Source: CAZWBR01 sp964404205
GTDB lineage: Bacteria > Bacteroidota > Bacteroidia > Bacteroidales > Prolixibacteraceae
DNA: 19,305 nt
NCBI GenBank assembly: GCA_964404205.1
Contig: CAYOJD010000063.1
Location: 1 to 19,305 of the forward strand
Reading direction: 5' to 3'
Of the stretch, positions 1 through 7,792 are shown one piece after another. The notes beneath the pieces were generated by a model, which ran no database searches, was not told the origin of the DNA, and saw nothing but the letters and a program-made list of their open reading frames with translations. Position 1 is the first letter of the stretch. The number at the start of each line of letters is the position of its first letter. The position numbers and the translations under genes were made by a program.

Positions 1-634
1 CTATAAGTGGCTGGTTTGGTTCACCGGCGAGAATGCCGATAAATGGGTTTGGGTGCTTTATGCGCTGATGATAATTTTCATAATTACAGCCGTATCAAAC
101 GGAGCCAATCTTACTGATGGCCTCGACGGGCTCGCAACCGGTACATCTGCCATTTCTGGAACCACTTTAGGCGTTTTTGCCTATTTGAGCGGTAACTTAA
201 TTTATGCCGACTATCTGAATATTATGTACATCCCCATGACCGGGGAATTGACGGTATTCATGGCTGCATTTATCGGGGCTACCATCGGTTTCCTTTGGTA
301 TAACTCCTATCCGGCTCAGGTATTTATGGGCGATACGGGTAGTTTGGCGTTGGGTGGAATATTGGCCGTATTTGCAATTATTATTCGCAAAGAGATCTTA
401 ATCCCATTGTTATGCGGGATTTTTCTGGTCGAAAACCTTTCGGTAATGATGCAGGTGGCTTGGTTTAAACATACCAAACAGAAATACGGCGTTGGTCGCC
501 GCATTTTCCTGATGTCGCCATTGCACCATCATTTTCAAAAAAAAGGGTATCCCGAATCTAAAATCGTTACCCGGTTCTGGATTGTGGGGATTATTCTGGC
601 CGTTTTAACAGTAGCAACCTTAAAAATGCGTTAA
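1..634 (+). CDS. mraY: Phospho-N-acetylmuramoyl-pentapeptide transferase MraY, C-terminal part (5' end outside window)
   Basis: MraY is the integral inner-membrane enzyme that transfers phospho-MurNAc-pentapeptide from UDP to undecaprenyl phosphate, giving lipid I. The reading frame is open from base 2, so the gene begins before the window and about 210 C-terminal residues are present. The internal GTG at 53 is not the start. Family motifs seen in order: NGANLTDGLDGLA (the Asp-rich prenyl-phosphate/Mg site), VFMGDTGSLALGG, and the MSPLHHHFQKKG histidine motif near the C-terminus, followed by a last membrane segment (FWIVGIILAVLTVATL). Several hydrophobic stretches between the motifs fit the multi-pass topology. 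The stop is 2 nt before murD, which matches the standard dcw order and implies co-transcription. Identification is very secure; only the truncation by the window edge limits it. Confidence 0.97.
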   Translation, partial: YKWLVWFTGENADKWVWVLYALMIIFIITAVSNGANLTDGLDGLATGTSAISGTTLGVFAYLSGNLIYADYLNIMYIPMTGELTVFMAAFIGATIGFLWYNSYPAQVFMGDTGSLALGGILAVFAIIIRKEILIPLLCGIFLVENLSVMMQVAWFKHTKQKYGVGRRIFLMSPLHHHFQKKGYPESKIVTRFWIVGIILAVLTVATLKMR

Positions 635-636
635 CG

Positions 637-1977
637 ATGGGTTCTCAACGATTGGTCATATTGGGCGGAGGCGAAAGCGGTGCAGGAGCAGCTATCCTTG
701 GACTTAAACAGGGGTTCGATGTTTTCCTGTCCGACATGGGGACCATTAAGCCCGAATATCAGCAAGTGTTGGCCGGGCGCAATGTACCGTTCGAAATGGG
801 ACAACACACCGAAGAGTTGATTCTTAATGCCGATTTGGTGGTCAAAAGCCCGGGGATTCCTGATAAAGCTCCCATCATCAAGCATTTGCACGAAAGGGGA
901 ATACCGGTTATCTCGGAAATTGAATTTGCCAGTCGTTACACCAATGCCAAAATGATTTGTATCACGGGAAGCAATGGAAAAACAACCACTACACTGCTGA
1001 CTTACGATATTTTCAAGCGTGCAGGTATAAAGGTGGGGTTGGCCGGTAATGTCGGGAAAAGCTTTGCATGGCAGGTAGCAGAAGAGGATTTCGATTTTTA
1101 TGTGCTCGAAATTTCAAGTTTTCAGCTCGATGGTATGTACGATTTCAGGGCTCATGTAGCTATTCTGACCAATATCACCCCCGACCATCTGGACCGGTAT
1201 GATTATCAAATGCAGAATTATGTCGACTCGAAATTTCGCATCGTCCAAAATCAGCGTCCTGAAGATTATTTCATCTACAGCGACGACGATCCGGTGATTG
1301 CTGCCGAACTGGCTAAGAGGGATATCGTGGCATGCAAACTTCCGTTTTCGATTTACCACAAAGTTGATGTGGGCGGCTATGTCGAAAACGATAAAATGAA
1401 ACTAAACGTAAACAATAATACTTTCGATATGAATATTTTTGATTTGGCCTTACAGGGAAAACACAACCTGAACAATTCGATGGCTGCCGGCATTTCCGGT
1501 ATGGTTTCACAACTCCGTAAAGAAGATATCCGCGAAAGCCTGAGCGATTTTCAGGGGGTTGAGCACCGGCTCGAAAGGTTTATGCGGGTGCATAATATCG
1601 AATTCATCAATGATTCAAAGGCAACTAACGTGAACTCGGTTTGGTACGCCCTCGAAAGTATGAATACTCCCGTGGTATGGATTGTTGGTGGGGTTGACAA
1701 GGGCAATGACTATTCGGAACTCTTCGATTTGGTGAAAGAAAAGGTAAAAGCCATTGTTTGTTTGGGAAAAGATAACCACAAAATAATTAAAGCTTTTGGC
1801 GATAAAGTTGAAAATATGGTCGATACAAAAAGCATGGAAGAAGCCGTTCGCAGCGCTTACTTCCTTGCCGAAAAAGGTGATACCGTATTGTTGTCGCCGG
1901 CTTGTGCCAGTTTCGATTTGTTCAAAAATTACGAAGAGCGTGGCTGGATGTTTAAAGAAGCTGTCCGCAATCTTTAA
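637..1977 (+). CDS. murD: UDP-N-acetylmuramoyl-L-alanine--D-glutamate ligase
   Basis: Cytoplasmic ATP-dependent Mur ligase that adds D-glutamate to UDP-MurNAc-L-Ala. The 446-residue length is normal for MurD. The N-terminal Rossmann-like domain begins with LVILGGGESGAG (residues 6-17). The ATP-binding loop is ITGSNGKTTTT, with the P-loop lysine at residue 115. The central domain has TPDHLDRY followed by Lys199 in VDSKFRI, the position of the carbamylated lysine of the family. The C-terminal domain carries EHRLE, NDSKATN and SPACASFDLFKNYEERG, all diagnostic of MurD rather than MurC, MurE or MurF. The ATG lies 2 nt after the mraY stop and the stop lies 12 nt before ftsW, in the usual dcw position. 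No missing key residue was seen. Confidence 0.98.
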   Translation: MGSQRLVILGGGESGAGAAILGLKQGFDVFLSDMGTIKPEYQQVLAGRNVPFEMGQHTEELILNADLVVKSPGIPDKAPIIKHLHERGIPVISEIEFASRYTNAKMICITGSNGKTTTTLLTYDIFKRAGIKVGLAGNVGKSFAWQVAEEDFDFYVLEISSFQLDGMYDFRAHVAILTNITPDHLDRYDYQMQNYVDSKFRIVQNQRPEDYFIYSDDDPVIAAELAKRDIVACKLPFSIYHKVDVGGYVENDKMKLNVNNNTFDMNIFDLALQGKHNLNNSMAAGISGMVSQLRKEDIRESLSDFQGVEHRLERFMRVHNIEFINDSKATNVNSVWYALESMNTPVVWIVGGVDKGNDYSELFDLVKEKVKAIVCLGKDNHKIIKAFGDKVENMVDTKSMEEAVRSAYFLAEKGDTVLLSPACASFDLFKNYEERGWMFKEAVRNL

Positions 1978-1989
1978 TAAAAAGATAGA

Positions 1990-3219
1990 ATGAGTATAGG
2001 TGCATCGTTGAATAGAGTGAAGGGAGATCGGGTCCTTTGGATTGTGATTGTTATCCTTACGGCTTTTTCAATGCTGGTGGTTTACAGTTCGACCGGGGCA
2101 TTGGCTTTTCGTATGGCTGGTGGGAACACCTCGTTTTACATCATGCGCCAGGCATTGTTTCAGGGCCTTGGTTTTGTAATTATTTTGACGATGCTGAAGT
2201 ATGTTCCTGTAAATGTGTATAATAAAGTAGCATTTGTTACTTTTATTTCAGCTTTCGGATTAGTGTTTCTAGGTATCTTATTCCGTTCGGGCGATGGCTC
2301 GGGTCGTACCATTCCGCTGGGTTTTATGAGTTTTCAGCCAGCCGAGCTAGCCAAAGTGGCTTTGGTAATGTGGGTCGCAAGGGTGCTTGCTACCAGTCAG
2401 AAGGACGACCGTCAGTTGAATTTGGCATTTGTTAAAATTGTAATTGGCGTTGGGGCTCTCTGTATGTTGATAGCATTTGTCAACTTTTCATCGGCTGCAC
2501 TTCTTTTTGCTACGGCGTTGATTATGATGATTGTTGGTCGGATAAAAATAAAAAATCTCATCGGTTTGGGAGGTGCGGGTTTATTGTTTGTGGCAACAAT
2601 CTATTTTGTTACGCCTGTTATCCCGGACAGTATCCGCAATAAATTGGGCCGTTTGGAAACCGTTCATGGCCGTATCGATCGGTTTTTCAAAGGCGACAAA
2701 AGTTCAGAGATTGGACTTACGCAGGCCGAGTTTGCCAAAGTGGCTATCCATCGTGGTGGCTTGATTGGCGAAGGTCCAGGCAATAGTTTGATTTCGAATT
2801 TTATGAGCGCCTCTTACAGCGATTTTATTTATTCGATAATCATTGAAGAATATGGTTTTTTGTTCGGTGGTTTGGGAATAATGATTCTATATATTGTTTT
2901 TCTCACAAGAGGTGGAATTATTGTGCGAAAATGTTCACGAACGTTTCCTGCCTTTTTGGCTACAGGCGTTACGGCTTTAATTGTTCTTCAGGCTATGATC
3001 AATATGGCTGTTTCGAGCGGGGCAATACCGGTTACCGGGCAACCGCTGCCTTGGGTCAGTTGGGGAGGGACTTCACAGCTCTTTACCGCTTTTGCTTTTG
3101 GAATGTTGTTGAGCGTGAGCGCTGAGAACGAAAAAGCTGGCAAACAGGAGGTCGAGAATAATTTTAATCCAGAGGGGCGTTTGCCCGATGAGGACATTGC
3201 ACTTCAAAAAGCAGAATAA
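1990..3219 (+). CDS. ftsW: Septal peptidoglycan glycosyltransferase FtsW (SEDS family)
   Basis: Polytopic inner-membrane SEDS protein that polymerises lipid II into septal glycan with its cognate class B PBP. It has 409 residues, with about ten hydrophobic segments starting at residues 14-36. The segment SASYSDFIYSIIIEEYGF (from about 273) contains Asp278, at the position of the essential catalytic aspartate of SEDS proteins. The family signature near the C-terminus reads PVTGQPLPWVSWGGTSQLFTAFAFG, a slight variant of the more usual VSYGGSS or VSMGGTS. A hydrophilic tail of about 35 residues follows. FtsW is preferred over the paralogue RodA because of its position between murD and murG. The stop overlaps the murG ATG by one base (TAATG), indicating translational coupling. 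Confidence 0.96.
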   Translation: MSIGASLNRVKGDRVLWIVIVILTAFSMLVVYSSTGALAFRMAGGNTSFYIMRQALFQGLGFVIILTMLKYVPVNVYNKVAFVTFISAFGLVFLGILFRSGDGSGRTIPLGFMSFQPAELAKVALVMWVARVLATSQKDDRQLNLAFVKIVIGVGALCMLIAFVNFSSAALLFATALIMMIVGRIKIKNLIGLGGAGLLFVATIYFVTPVIPDSIRNKLGRLETVHGRIDRFFKGDKSSEIGLTQAEFAKVAIHRGGLIGEGPGNSLISNFMSASYSDFIYSIIIEEYGFLFGGLGIMILYIVFLTRGGIIVRKCSRTFPAFLATGVTALIVLQAMINMAVSSGAIPVTGQPLPWVSWGGTSQLFTAFAFGMLLSVSAENEKAGKQEVENNFNPEGRLPDEDIALQKAE

Positions 3220-4325
3220 TGAAAAAATATAAATTCATCATTAGTGGAGGCGGTACCGGAGGACATATCTTCCCGGCACTCTCAATTGCCGATGGCTTGC
3301 GCAAACGCTACCCCGAGAGTGAAATCCTCTTTGTTGGTGCCGAAGGAAAGATGGAGATGGAGAAAGTGCCGGCACATGGCTACCGCATTGTTGGGTTGCC
3401 TGTTGCAGGGTTCCATAGGGGCGAGATAATCCGAAATCTTGGTTTTTTGCCCAAATTGCTGAAGTCGCTCTGGAAAGCCCGATCAGTGGTCCGAAACTTC
3501 AACCCCGATTGTGTTGTAGGCGTTGGTGGTTATGCCAGCGGGCCTGTGTTGCGAATTGCGACCCAGTTGGGGATTCCTACTTTGCTGCAGGAGCAAAATT
3601 CGTACGCAGGTATTACCAATAAAATTTTGGGCAAAAAAGCCAGCAAAATCTGTGTGGCTTACGATAGGATGGAGCGCTTCTTTCCAAAGGATAAAATAAT
3701 TTCTACCGGAAATCCGGTCCGGTCCGGTCTCGATAATCTTGCGGCAAAACCGGATGAGGCCTATACTTTTTTCAATATCGAAAAGGGAAGGCCGGTGGTG
3801 TTGGTCGTAGGGGGTAGCTTGGGCGCCCGGACACTAAATCAAAGTATGGTTGCCGGGTTCGAAGCCATCAGCCAATCGGGGGTGCAATTTATCTGGCAGT
3901 GTGGAAAATATTATTACAACGACATGAAAGTGGCACTCGAAGTCCGACCGGTGGCCAATATTCACTTGATGGAATTTATCAGTCGCATGGATTTGGCCTA
4001 TGCGGTTGCCGACGTGGTCATTTCGCGCGCAGGTGCCGGAACCATTTCTGAATTATGTTTGGTTGGGAAACCATCTGTTTTGGTCCCATCGCCCAATGTA
4101 GCCGAGGATCATCAGACCAGCAATGCGATGGCACTTGTCGATAAGGGGGCGGCACTTTTGGTAAAAGATATCGAAGCCAAAGAAAAACTGATTGCCGAAA
4201 CCATAGGGTTGGTCAATGATAAAGCCGCTTGCGAAAAACTGTCTGACAATATCAAAAAACTGGCTACACCAAAGGCCACTGAACATATTGTGGAGGTAAT
4301 ATCAACATTGATTGAAAAGCGATGA
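3219..4325 (+). CDS. murG: UDP-GlcNAc:undecaprenyl-PP-MurNAc-pentapeptide GlcNAc transferase
   Basis: Membrane-associated GT28 glycosyltransferase on the cytoplasmic face that adds GlcNAc to lipid I to make lipid II, the substrate used by FtsW. It has 368 residues, normal for the family. The N-terminal glycine-rich motif SGGGTGGHIFPALSIAD (about residues 9-25) and GVGGYASGP form the lipid-I-binding half. The C-terminal half holds VVGGSLGARTLNQ, SRAGAGTISELCLVGKPSVLVPSP and the EDHQTSNA segment that contacts UDP-GlcNAc. The start overlaps the ftsW stop by 1 nt and the stop overlaps the murC start by 4 nt (ATGA), so it lies inside the coupled operon. Nothing is anomalous in the sequence. Confidence 0.98.
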   Translation: MKKYKFIISGGGTGGHIFPALSIADGLRKRYPESEILFVGAEGKMEMEKVPAHGYRIVGLPVAGFHRGEIIRNLGFLPKLLKSLWKARSVVRNFNPDCVVGVGGYASGPVLRIATQLGIPTLLQEQNSYAGITNKILGKKASKICVAYDRMERFFPKDKIISTGNPVRSGLDNLAAKPDEAYTFFNIEKGRPVVLVVGGSLGARTLNQSMVAGFEAISQSGVQFIWQCGKYYYNDMKVALEVRPVANIHLMEFISRMDLAYAVADVVISRAGAGTISELCLVGKPSVLVPSPNVAEDHQTSNAMALVDKGAALLVKDIEAKEKLIAETIGLVNDKAACEKLSDNIKKLATPKATEHIVEVISTLIEKR

Positions 4326-5710
4326 TTGAAATTCAAGCTATAAAAAAAGTCTACCTGTTGGGTATTGGCGGTATTGGGATGAGTGCTCTGGCCCGTTATT
4401 TCCGCTTTATCGGGAAAGAGGTTTCGGGTTACGACCGTACGGCTTCTGCAATTACCGACGAATTGGCTAAAGAGGGAATTTCGGTGCATTTCGAGGCCGA
4501 TTTATCGTTGTTGCCCAAAATTGAAGAGAAGAATTCAACATTGATAATTTACACACCGGCAGTCCCATCCGGTTTCGGGGAGCTGGTTTGGCTGAACGAA
4601 AATGGCTTTATTCTTTATAAAAGGTCGAAAGTGCTGGGACTTCTGGCTTCCGATCGCCGTTGTATTGCCATCGCCGGAACGCATGGAAAGACTTCGGTAA
4701 CCACAATGACTGCTCATTTGCTTAAACAATCGGCTGTCGATTGCAGTGCCTTCATGGGTGGCATTTCGCGTAATTATGGGACAAATCTTTTGTTGCCATC
4801 GAACAACAGCCCCTTTTTAGTGGCCGAAGCCGATGAGTTCGACCGTTCGTTTCTACAGCTCTATCCGGAGTTGGCTGTTATCACTTTTATGGATGCTGAT
4901 CACCTCGATATTTATGGAAGCCACGAGCAGGTTCTCGAAGCGTTCAAGGCCTTTGTTGGCCAGATAAGGACAGGAGGGGCGCTGGTATATCGCAGCAATG
5001 CGGCAGTCGACAAAACATGGAACGATTCGATTCGATATTTTTCTTATTCAATCGAAGAGGGTGCAGACTTTCAGGCTACTGCATTAACAGTCGAAGATGG
5101 GGCATACCATTTCAATTTGAAAACGCCTTTTGGGGTGATAGAAAATATTCGTTTTGGCTATCCGGGGTTGATGAACGTCGAAAATGCTGTGGCAGCATCG
5201 GCGCTAGCTTTGCTGAGTGGCGTTAAGCCGGATGAACTGAAAGCCGGGCTTGCCATTTTCAAAGGGGTCGAGCGCCGGTTCGACATTCGTTTCAGGGGTG
5301 AGAAAACCATCTATATTGATGATTACGGCCATCATCCACGCGAACTGGAGGCAACCATCCGTTCGGTGCGTCATCTTTGGCCTGACCGAAAGATTACCGG
5401 AATTTTCCAGCCCCATCTTTTTACCCGTACCCGCGACTTTGCCACTGAGTTTGCCGAAAGCCTCGACTTGCTCGATGAAGCGCTGGTCCTCGAAATTTAT
5501 CCGGCCCGCGAAGAGCCAATCGCGGGAGTGGATACCGGTATGATATTGAATTTAATGAAAAACAAAAATAACCGTCGTTGTTCGAAGAGCGAATTTCCGG
5601 CTATCCTTGATAATTATCAACCGGAAATTTTGCTGACAATGGGGGCCGGCGATATCGACAGACTTATTGTTCCGATTGTAAACTATTTGGAAACCAAAGT
5701 GAATGGTTAG
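4322..5710 (+). CDS. murC: UDP-N-acetylmuramate--L-alanine ligase
   Basis: Cytoplasmic Mur ligase that adds L-alanine to UDP-MurNAc, the first amino-acid step of the stem peptide. It has 462 residues. The N-terminal UDP-binding motif is YLLGIGGIGMSALARYF (residues 11-27), typical of MurC. The ATP loop is AGTHGKTSVT with Lys123. The central domain has VAEADEFDRSFLQL and DADHLDIYG, and the C-terminal domain has ERRFD, DDYGHHPRELEAT, FQPHLFTRTRDF and MGAGDID. The HHP and FQPH motifs separate MurC from MurD. It overlaps murG by 4 nt and ftsQ by 8 nt. In proteobacterial clusters murB and ddl often follow; here ftsQ follows directly, which is the arrangement seen in Bacteroidota. Confidence 0.98.
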   Translation: MIEIQAIKKVYLLGIGGIGMSALARYFRFIGKEVSGYDRTASAITDELAKEGISVHFEADLSLLPKIEEKNSTLIIYTPAVPSGFGELVWLNENGFILYKRSKVLGLLASDRRCIAIAGTHGKTSVTTMTAHLLKQSAVDCSAFMGGISRNYGTNLLLPSNNSPFLVAEADEFDRSFLQLYPELAVITFMDADHLDIYGSHEQVLEAFKAFVGQIRTGGALVYRSNAAVDKTWNDSIRYFSYSIEEGADFQATALTVEDGAYHFNLKTPFGVIENIRFGYPGLMNVENAVAASALALLSGVKPDELKAGLAIFKGVERRFDIRFRGEKTIYIDDYGHHPRELEATIRSVRHLWPDRKITGIFQPHLFTRTRDFATEFAESLDLLDEALVLEIYPAREEPIAGVDTGMILNLMKNKNNRRCSKSEFPAILDNYQPEILLTMGAGDIDRLIVPIVNYLETKVNG

Positions 5711-6464
5711 AAAAATATTCTATATTGTCCTCTGGGTGCTGGTGCTGGTGCTTATCGGTGTCTCGCTTGGCTATTCGGTAGTCGAGCGTAACCGTGCTGT
5801 TTGTACCAAGGTCAGGGTCGAAATTACCGATTCTGCTACGATTGGTTTTCTCCGTAGTTCCGATATCCGCAACTGGGTCAGTAAGAATCATGGTTACATT
5901 TTTAAAAAGAAACTCTCGACCATCAATCTTCGAAAAATCGAAGAGGGGTTAGGTAAAATCAGGGCTATCGAAAATGTTCAGGTTTTCACCAGTTTTATTG
6001 GTGATGGCAAGCCTGGTGAAGGGGCGTTGGTAGTTCGCATCAAACAGCGGAAGCCTGTTTATCGGGTCGATTCTCCCGGAAGGGATTACTATGTTGATAG
6101 TTATGGTAAGTTTATCGACTGGTCGCCGCGTTATACCCCAAGGGTAATTATCGTTGGCGGAACAGTTCCACCTGAACTTGCCCGTAAAAAGTTGTTGCCA
6201 TTGGTGCAATATATCCAGCAAGATCCATTTTTGGTGGCTCAAATCGATCAGATTTATGTCAATTCGAGAGGCGACTTGACCATGATACCAAGAGTGGGCG
6301 AACAACGAATCATTTTTGGTAAACCCGATGATTTTCAACGAAAATTTCGTAATCTTAAGGCCTTCTATAAGCAGGGTTTTGCAGAAGGAGGCTGGACTAA
6401 ATATTCAGCAATAAATGTTGCTTTCAGAAATCAGATAATTTGTACAAAAAAAGATAAGTTATGA
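5703..6464 (+). CDS. ftsQ: Cell division protein FtsQ/DivIB
   Basis: Bitopic membrane protein of the divisome that, in the family, scaffolds FtsB/FtsL and regulates septal synthesis. It has 253 residues: a very short cytoplasmic N-terminus, one transmembrane helix at about residues 5-26 (IFYIVLWVLVLVLIGVSLGYSVV), then an extracytoplasmic domain. The periplasmic part begins with a POTRA-like region containing VRVEITD, the segment LRSSDIRNWV, and RKIEEGLGKIRAIENVQVF. It continues with VVRIKQRKPVYRV and YYVDSYGKFIDWSP, the typical order for FtsQ. Sequence conservation in this family is low, so position between murC and ftsA adds weight. The start overlaps murC by 8 nt and the stop overlaps ftsA by 4 nt (ATGA), so translation is coupled in both directions. 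Confidence 0.93.
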   Translation: MVRKIFYIVLWVLVLVLIGVSLGYSVVERNRAVCTKVRVEITDSATIGFLRSSDIRNWVSKNHGYIFKKKLSTINLRKIEEGLGKIRAIENVQVFTSFIGDGKPGEGALVVRIKQRKPVYRVDSPGRDYYVDSYGKFIDWSPRYTPRVIIVGGTVPPELARKKLLPLVQYIQQDPFLVAQIDQIYVNSRGDLTMIPRVGEQRIIFGKPDDFQRKFRNLKAFYKQGFAEGGWTKYSAINVAFRNQIICTKKDKL

Positions 6465-7792
6465 ATCAGACACGGGAAATGGCAGCTGTAATTGACATTG
6501 GCACGTCTACTGTAAGAGCCATTGTCGGGCGATTGACCCCCGATCGCAAACTGGATGTACTGGCCTTTAACGAGGTGATGTCGAAAGGTGTCCGCAACGG
6601 TGTGGTCGTCAATATCGACGAGGCAGCTCAGGCAATTCAAACCGCTGTTTCGTCGCTCGAACGCGATCTGAAAATCAAGATAAAGAAAATATTTGCCGGT
6701 ATTTCCGGGCAAAAAATCAGCACCCGAAAATATAGTTGCTACCGTCCTACCGAGAATGGCGTGGTTACCGAGGCGATTATCAGATCGCTGGTCGAAGAGG
6801 CGCGAAAACATGCGGTCAATTCAGGCGAAATTGGTTATCACGTAATTCCGCAGGACTATTCTGTCGATGGTGAAAAAGGGGTTGAGAATCCGGTTGGAAT
6901 GTCGGGGCGCCGCATTGAAGCCATGTATAATGTAATTGTTGCTTCAGAAAACTACGAGCAAAATCTGCGTCGCAGTCTGGGCAATGCCGGTTACGAACTG
7001 GCCGGGGTATTTGTTAATGCATATGTTCAGGGAGATGCCTATCTCTCGCGCGATGAGCGCGAAGCAGGAGTGGTTTTAATCGACTTTGGTGCCGGAACCA
7101 CAGGCGTTTCACTCTATTTCGAGAATGTGCTCCGTCTGGCCTGCGAACTGCCGTTTGGTGGCAACGTCATTTCGACTGATATCCGCGAAGGTTGCAGTAT
7201 CATTCCCCGCCATGCCGAGATGGTGAAGAAGCAGTGTGGGTTTGCCTTTTCTGAACTGGCTCCGGAAAATAAAGTTGCGCAGATTCCTGAAGTGGACGGA
7301 TGGCCCGCCAAAGAGATAAGTTTTAAAAACCTTTCGGGAATTATTCAGGCCCGTTTGGAAGAGATACTCGATGGGGTCAATTTCCAACTCGAATCGACAG
7401 GGTTGGTTAACCGTTTAGGTGCCGGGGTTGTTATAACCGGTGGTGGTTCGCATATGCGAGGTATCGATAAGTTGGTCAGTTTTATCACTGGTCTCGAAGT
7501 TCGGACAGGTAAACCTGTGATCGCAATGAAAGAGGAGCTTTTCAATGAAAAACTTCGTACACCCGAAATGGCAAATGTTATGGGTTTGCTGCTTAGTGCG
7601 ATAAAAGCCAATGCATTGTCGAAAAACACTTTGGGATTGGTCGAATCGGCTGAAGAGAGGGTAATCCAATCAGCTGCGCCGACGACCAAAAAGGCTGAAG
7701 GCGGAATCAGACAGAAAATGACTTCGATTTTTGGCAAAGCCAAAGATGGGTTCAACGGACTACTATCGGACGAGGATAACGAAATTGAATAA
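6461..7792 (+). CDS. ftsA: Cell division protein FtsA (actin-like Z-ring membrane tether)
   Basis: Actin/Hsp70-superfamily ATPase that tethers FtsZ filaments to the inner membrane and recruits late division proteins. It has 443 residues. The first phosphate loop is AAVIDIGTSTVRAIVGRL (about residues 7-24). The second phosphate/connect motif is GVVLIDFGAGTTGVSLY, and the adenosine motif is GAGVVITGGGSHMRGID. An FtsA-specific 1C domain lies between. After a polar linker the protein ends in a predicted amphipathic helix at about residues 416-435 (GIRQKMTSIFGKAKDGFNGLL), followed by an acidic tail (SDEDNEIE); this is the expected membrane-targeting sequence. The stop codon directly abuts the ATG of the first ftsZ gene (TAAATG), so production of FtsA and that FtsZ is likely coupled. 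Confidence 0.97.
   Translation: MNQTREMAAVIDIGTSTVRAIVGRLTPDRKLDVLAFNEVMSKGVRNGVVVNIDEAAQAIQTAVSSLERDLKIKIKKIFAGISGQKISTRKYSCYRPTENGVVTEAIIRSLVEEARKHAVNSGEIGYHVIPQDYSVDGEKGVENPVGMSGRRIEAMYNVIVASENYEQNLRRSLGNAGYELAGVFVNAYVQGDAYLSRDEREAGVVLIDFGAGTTGVSLYFENVLRLACELPFGGNVISTDIREGCSIIPRHAEMVKKQCGFAFSELAPENKVAQIPEVDGWPAKEISFKNLSGIIQARLEEILDGVNFQLESTGLVNRLGAGVVITGGGSHMRGIDKLVSFITGLEVRTGKPVIAMKEELFNEKLRTPEMANVMGLLLSAIKANALSKNTLGLVESAEERVIQSAAPTTKKAEGGIRQKMTSIFGKAKDGFNGLLSDEDNEIE

Noticed and set aside
1990..3219. RodA instead of FtsW
   Set aside because: The SEDS motifs fit both, but the position between murD and murG in the dcw cluster is that of ftsW.
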